A DNA stretch of 25,805 nt from Elysia marginata (Eukaryota; Mollusca; Gastropoda; Plakobranchidae), in the NCBI GenBank assembly GCA_019649035.1, contig BMAT01007176.1, positions 175,441 to 201,245 of the forward strand. The letters run 5' to 3'. Below are positions 20,641 through 25,805 of the stretch, in pieces (positions within the stretch are counted from its first letter, which is position 1; each line of letters starts with the position of its first letter). The notes beneath the pieces are model-generated. The model made no database searches. It saw only the letters and a list, made by a program, of their open reading frames with translations, and was not told where the DNA came from. Position numbers and translations under genes: made by a program.

Positions 20641-21733
20641 GAGAGAGTCAAGGTGAGACTGACATTTTCATACCTTATCATAAGCATAGTTATTATAAAG
20701 TTTTAAAGGAGATAAGTGCATCATTATTTTCTGAAATCCAAATGTAGAAATAAAAAAGAAGTATTTGGCATACGGGGCATAGTTCACGTATAGCAAGTGC
20801 GAGAGCTGACTTATCATTCGCATCATTGAGAGCATTCAAAAACTGCATTGTGCTATGCTACATTCACGCAATATGAAAGGTAATTTTTTGCGAGCAATTT
20901 TGAAACTACAGTGTAGCAAACTGTGCATACTAGTAAGTACTAGTTTGCTCTAACTAAATGGAGTATAATTGGTTGGGGCCAAGAAAAAGCAGCTTTAAGT
21001 CATGACGAAAATAATAACAGTATTTATAGAAAACTTTTAAAAAAAGAAATGACTTTCGCTGCATTTTTCGTGTTTAATCCAACTTTAAAAAATGACAGCA
21101 AACTGAGGATAAAATATTGTATGAAGATAAATAATTCCGTGACTATGATTTAGGAGCTGCACTAAAAGTCTTGTTTATGACAACGATTGCGCATTGAAAA
21201 CATGCAAATCTGAAATGCTTTTAACTTCGAGGTATTTACATTTGCATCACATGATCTCGCGCCCTCTCGTGTCACAGAGCGTAAACAAACGGCTTGCTGC
21301 AGCAGTTTTCTCAGTTCCTTACTACCCTTCGGATATTTATAAATCATCCCTGAAGATTCTGAGTCGAGTAGATCTAGGCTAACTTTACAAAGACTTTCGG
21401 ATGTAATCTTGTGTTACTGGCGCCAGGAGCTGTTATTATTTTCAAGAGTCGAGTGAAAAACGATTCCATCCAAACTATTGCTCTTGGCTTGGCGTTGGCT
21501 GGCATACAGAGGCTGTGGTGCCAGACTCCAGGCAAAATACAGTAACATGCCCAAGTTGCAACTCGCCTGACAGATAGCTCAAAAGAGCAGCTGATAACAA
21601 AGAACAGCACTTGTGGTAGTAAAGGGAAGGGGGTGAGCACGTAACCGACCGTTTAAGATAAACAGCAAACTCGCTGTGAGTCATGATTAATGATAAAGAA
21701 AAGTTTAGTAAGGTACACAAATATTGAGTGAAG
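20641..21733. other. No gene called; somewhat GC-richer from about 21250 to 21660
   Basis: An imperfect palindrome (ACTAGT, AAGT, ACTAGT) lies at 20929-20944. From 21250 the sequence is less AT-rich and includes CTCGCGCCCTCTCG, and three overlapping frames of 60-90 codons appear on both strands (21194-21382 plus; 21374-21640 and 21475-21720 minus). They contradict each other and none carries a recognisable domain or clear splice signals, so none is called. Confidence 0.45.
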
Positions 21734-22076
21734 CATCATGGTCCGATAGCAGGCACTCTGTTTTCGAAGCGCGAGGTTCGGTGGTCGAGCCATGAGTTAA
21801 GCTGGCCCCGGTTTAATCCTTGAGAAAGGCTATTTACACACGTTTCTTTGCCGTCCTCAGGCGTAAAATGAGTATTCGCCTGTGAGCAGTGAAAGATTGT
21901 GTTCCACTGTTGGAGCGAAGCGCTTTAATTGCTGCTGCTCTATGAGTTCAGAAGGTTACATGGTTGGCAATGGCCTGGCAAGGAGCACATGAAAAGCGTT
22001 TAGAGCATCTAGTGGATAAGCAATAGATAAAAACGCGTCTTACTGTATAAAAAACGCTATTTACTTTTTATTTACA
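21734..22076 (+). repeat. tRNA-derived SINE, family B, diverged full-length copy
   Basis: The head is CATCATGGTCCGATAGCAGG (decayed A box) and GAGGTTCGGTGGTCGAGCC (decayed B box). The body is clear: TTGAGAAAGGCTATTTACAC, GAGCAGTGAAAGA, GCTGCTCTATGAGTTCAGAA and CAATGGCCTGGCAAGG, then AAAGCGTTTAGAGCA and a TTTAC-rich tail at about 22060-22076. All parts match the 10739 copy in order. Promoter-box decay means it is unlikely to be transcribed by Pol III. Confidence 0.82.
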
Positions 22077-22470
22077 CATAGTAATACGGTAACATTCGAG
22101 ATGATCAGAAAGTTCTATGCAAATGATGCTTTTAGAGTGAAACACAATTGGAAAATACAACAAATTGCAAATGAGTCGTATTGATCGATTCGAATGCAAC
22201 ACATTTTTGTTCTTCAACTTATGTCTTTCATGCTTCTTCTTCACCAAAGGCTTAAAACTGAATTGGATTTTCGCATCGAAACCATTGGTATCCATGATTC
22301 AAATAAACCAACTTACCTAATAGTCAAACGCTTAACATACCCGTTTTATGCTCTTTTTGAAAAGTGAGAGACAGACAGAAATATACTGTTCAGACATCGA
22401 TCTTTTATCATGTACGCGAAGCCACCATAAGCGATAATCTTAAGACGTGATTATATAAAGCATGCGAGTT
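22077..22470. other. No gene seen
   Basis: AT-rich sequence. The minus frame at 22068-22295 starts in the SINE tail and shows no domain. Confidence 0.55.
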
Positions 22471-22580
22471 GTTAACGGAGAAAGGTAAAGAAAGGGAGAT
22501 AAACATACCCAAAGAGAAAGGGAGAAAAACATGCACAGAGAAAAGGAGAGAGAGAAGGGAGGGGGAGAAAGAGAGGTGGG
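22471..22580 (+). repeat. GA-rich imperfect purine tract
   Basis: GGAGAAA and AGAGAG motifs rather than a clean dinucleotide. The 116-codon minus frame over it is Ser/Leu/Phe-rich for that reason. Confidence 0.8.
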
Positions 22581-22798
22581 TGACGATTATATGCTGACGG
22601 CAGGCAGACCGATGGACGACAGATAGGCTGTCAACACACAGACAAAGAATCAGAAAGATAAAGATATGATTAGAAAAGTGAAAACAAAATATTCTTGCGC
22701 AACAATCTACGATAAAGTTGCGATCTTCTAAAAACATAGCATTTACCGTCTTTTTCAAAACATTTTCAACATCCTAGTTTCTCTGGCCGGCAGCGCGG

Positions 22799-22978
22799 TT
22801 ATATAAATACCAACGGAGAGCTATATAAACAAATGTGCCCTCTTGAAATACATACAAACTCTAAGGCTATTTTCAAAATCTGATAAACATGTCTAAGAGA
22901 GCTGCGAGAAATCCTCATTCTTACTCTTTTTGCGATAGAACCTTACATAAAGACATGATGGAGAAAGTTACATACTGA
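22799..22978 (+). promoter_or_regulatory. Possible TATA pair upstream of a 29-codon ORF
   Basis: TATATAAA occurs at 22800-22807 and again at 22822-22829, after a short GC-rich GGCCGGCAGCGCGG segment. A small frame, 22889-22978, starts MSKRAARNPHSYSF and ends at TGA. The spacing from TATA to ATG is plausible for a short 5' UTR. There is no homology I recognise and chance is a serious alternative. Confidence 0.15.
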
Positions 22979-23233
22979 AATGAAATTCTTTTCATGTGCA
23001 CGTAAACAAAGTAACACAGTCTGTTTTATTCAATTAAATCAGCTCGTTGAAGTCTTTTTATTTTAAATTTTAATCCATCAGTATTTGAAATGATGAAGAA
23101 ACACGGGGAGATATGAAAGTTGAAAATGAAAATAGAGCTTTCATTATCGATTTTATTTTTCTTACGCGCTTCTTTCCTCTGTAAAAAAAATTAGCCTTTG
23201 CAAAGCTGAATACATTTAAGGGCTTAATAATGC
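22979..23233. other. No gene seen; AT-rich
   Basis: No supported feature between the small frame and the ATT microsatellite. Confidence 0.55.
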
Positions 23234-23257
23234 ATTATTATTATTATTATTATTATT
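23234..23257 (+). repeat. (ATT)n microsatellite
   Basis: About eight ATT units in a clean run. Confidence 0.95.
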
Positions 23258-23404
23258 GTAATTACTATTAGCACAATGTAACAAGTTTTGAGAAAAGTTA
23301 TAGACTACTTAATACATAATGTTGAAACATTTTAAAGGTATGAAATTAGCAGGGAAGAGAACGAGACCTATAAGTGTTAAATGTCCAAAATGTAAAATGT
23401 CTGC

Positions 23405-23475
23405 TTTTAGTATGATTTGAACCTTCGACTGTCTTGTAGTAGCTTTGGCACCCACCGCCTTGCCGCCAAGAGAAA
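23405..23475 (-). repeat. Degenerate tRNA-like SINE head, minus strand
   Basis: On the minus strand, CTTGGCGGCAAGGCGGTGGG and then CGAAGGTTCAAATCATAC lie about 45 bases apart, resembling A and B boxes of a Pol III promoter. Downstream there is no body that matches families A, B or C. It overlaps an open minus frame (23346-23636) that is probably non-coding. It could also be a decayed tRNA pseudogene. Confidence 0.4.
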
Positions 23476-23639
23476 CATAGCTTAATATAGGTTAGAATCA
23501 CACTAAAGGCAGAATTTCCACTTATAAGCCTCCCTCTCTCCACTGCTTCTTTCATACCTTTAAAGTCTTTCAAACATTTGATTGCGCGATGGCTGCCTCC
23601 ACTATTTACTTTAATACATAAGATTTGGAGTTCCATGAC

Positions 23640-25805
23640 TATTTATAATTTAGGGATCCATGAGGGAAATCCCCACTAGCTGAAAACAACTGTTTGTAAT
23701 ATTACGAGTTCTTTTGCTCTTTATCTTCTTTTCAATGTTATCCTGCGTATGGGTAAAAAAAACTCACCCCCAAATCTCTCACTTCAATTCGCTTCTGTAG
23801 TTTACAGCTTTAAGCCAAATTTGACTTGACTTAGAAATGCTTGGGTAGTTTGTCCTAGTTTTTGGCCTAGCGCAATTATTAATAGATTTTTTTATTATGC
23901 AGAGAGGGAATGCTAAATATTGTCATCCGTTTCATTATTAAAGAAAACAAAAAAAAAATTTCCTTCTTCTTTTATAAATTGCCATTTTATTTCTGAGACA
24001 AAAAATCATGTGAGAATGTTAACAGAACTACATGTACTTATCAATCTCTCACATCTTCACCCCATGTCTAATATTTAGAACTATTCTCTTTGTCCAAATT
24101 CAATATGAAGATTTCTTTAACCACATGAATTTTATTGGCCCACAAAACAAACTCTGAACTATGGATTTACATACGAGTCTGCTGAACACTCATGCTTCTA
24201 AAAAAATGAATGTTAAGGTTTATGTTTAACTTCAGAATGACGTCAGAAACAAAATGTCTTGCGCCCCGGGCAAATAAGTCTTCTTTTTTTCTATGTCTAC
24301 TATCTATCAAGAAAAGTTTAATATCTATCCACAAAATATTGACAATTTTAGAAAATTTGTACGTTTAGAAGCTTAGGAAACGTCTTTTTCAAAACAGCAA
24401 GGCAAATGAGAAAGAGAAGGAGAAATTTGCACCAAATCATTTACCCTGCACAAGAGAAAAATTTGATGTCCTATTATTTGAACATACTTAAAGTATCCAT
24501 TGTTGGAAAGGATTCTGTATGAGATATCGAATATAAACTCAAACAGCACCACAGGGGGTATCACTATTGTTTACAGCCTATGTCCTTCAAGTTATTACAT
24601 TGTGACACGCCACTCCTTGTACAAATATTGTTTTTTTTAAATTTCCCCAGTCCTTTTGTAATCTCCCATAAGTTACAAGAGCTTTAAAAAAAAAGCTTGC
24701 GATATGGTTTGTATTACTTAAGAAAGTAAAGACAGTAAAAACCACAGAAGTTTTACATTTTGTTTTGGTAAAAATATTTCATTTTTTAGCTTAGTAGGCT
24801 CCCCTCTGTGATATCTGTTAGTGCATTAGTTTGAAAACAACGGAAGAATTAACAGATTGAAATACAATCAAATCCTTCTAAGAAATAAAATAAACCATTC
24901 TCGGCCAAACAAAAAAGGACTTTTATGCCAAGTTTATATTAAGCGGAGGCATTATGAAAAGAACAAGAAAAGGGACACAAAATCTTGTTTCCAGTAAACC
25001 AAAGTTTATCTTAAGTAGACTCCTTTGTAGTACTGTTAAGAGAGAGTTAAATGTTCTGCTGTACCTTTTCATGAATTTAGCAATAATATACCAAAAATCA
25101 AAGTGAGTTTCACTACCACCTGTCATTACATTTCTCAACATTTTGTTTGCAGAGGCGTTTCCTTAACTGCATGTGCTATTTAACATTCCTCTTATGCTCC
25201 TAACACTAAATTTGTTCTGCAAACATAAAAGATTGCAATGTATTAGCCTCTTTAGCACATCATTCTGCTACATGAAAAATTAAAAAAAGCATAGAGTTGT
25301 ATAACTGTTTGTTACCAAAGTTTATTTTAAGTCTATATAATAATTCACAAGATAAAGCAAACAAACAAATTCAGTTTTGAAAAGCCTACACTAAAAAGAT
25401 CCTTCCAAATCTTTTTATGTTATGTTTATTACATTCAATAATAAAACAAATTAAGCAAAAGAGATATAATAAGACATCACTTAGAGTTTGATCATTAGAA
25501 GAAAAAATTCAGGAGCACAAACCCAGAAAGAAGCATGATTCCCATTAAAATATTAAATCTAAAATTAAATTTAAAAAACAATGAATGCTTACGTTTGCAA
25601 CGTAAAGAAAAGACAAACATTGATGGAACAATCAAAATTATCACAGGTTTCAGACACAGCTCAAATTTGCTGCTTGAAAATAGAGCTAATGGACAATTAA
25701 TAACCTTGCACCAACAATAGTACAATGAGGAACACAAGGTGCAAAAATTTCTTTTGAAGTAAGTCCATTTTCAATTTGGCAAATACAAGCTTTTTAGCTC
25801 TAGAG
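23640..25805. other. No gene seen; right-hand AT-rich region with a recurring motif
   Basis: No supported gene to the window edge. ACCAAAGTTTATCTTAAGT (24998-25016) recurs as ACCAAAGTTTATTTTAAGT (25314-25332), and a weaker version, GCCAAGTTTATATTAAG, occurs at 24927-24943. Minus frames at 24923-25141 and 25495-25737 are AT-driven with no domain seen. Confidence 0.5.

Noticed and set aside
21374..21720. Two overlapping minus frames (88 and 81 codons) in a GC-richer patch
   Set aside because: They use different frames over the same DNA with no domain, no codon signal I can judge by eye and no clear splice sites, so neither can be preferred.
22408..22758. 116-codon minus frame rich in Ser, Leu and Phe
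   Set aside because: It is the complement of the GA-rich tract at 22471-22580 with ordinary flanks. No signal peptide plus domain pattern and no homology recognised.
24850..25805. AATAAA polyadenylation-like signals
   Set aside because: These are expected by chance in very AT-rich DNA and no upstream coding exon was found.
1..25805. Prokaryotic features (operons, Shine-Dalgarno sites, CRISPR arrays, IS elements)
   Set aside because: No regularly spaced repeats of CRISPR type, no dense ORFs and no bacterial-type genes. The sequence is clearly animal nuclear DNA.

Overview
This looks like an AT-rich, gene-poor piece of an animal nuclear genome, most likely a lophotrochozoan and probably a gastropod mollusc. 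The evidence is the long GA/TC microsatellites, several tRNA-derived SINE families (one with a (TTTAC)n tail, one ending in a GGGACGTT-type motif), a decayed mariner transposase, and the absence of long ORFs, ribosome binding sites or operon-like packing. The species assignment is inference. Most of the window reads as intergenic or long-intron DNA. Almost all open frames are shadows of microsatellites or SINEs.

Layout. 1-65 is a TC microsatellite. 1555-2680 is the first copy of a diverged repeat more than 1 kb long, with a second direct copy at 14605-16110. The best protein-coding candidate is a 77-codon first-exon-like frame at 3351-3581, which ends on a GTGAGT donor. It is followed at once, in what would be its first intron, by a dead mariner transposase 3' half (3750-4017). 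4231-4282 carries a short 3'-end module shared with a SINE on the opposite strand at 7963-8283. 4930-7066 is dominated by purine-rich simple repeats. 7355-7555 and 11363-11565 are two copies of an unnamed ~200 bp repeat.

Three copies of one tRNA-SINE family (called B here) lie at 7587-7830, 10739-11070 and 21734-22076. A different tRNA-SINE (A) sits between two TC tracts at 10291-10578, and a third type (C) is on the minus strand at 7963-8283. A degenerate tRNA-like head is at 23405-23475 (minus). Local tandem duplications occur at 11699-11796 (50 bp period, recent), 18724-18978 (129 bp period, old) and 19874-20035 (81 bp period, old). At 20396-20640 a TC tract faces a long GA tract in inverted orientation.

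No genes here clearly work together. There is no operon, no RNA gene cluster, no CRISPR and no recognisable complete protein. I did not find a convincing new biological system. The items most worth checking are the candidate exon at 3351-3581, the two large homologous segments 13 kb apart, and the SINE modules shared between families.
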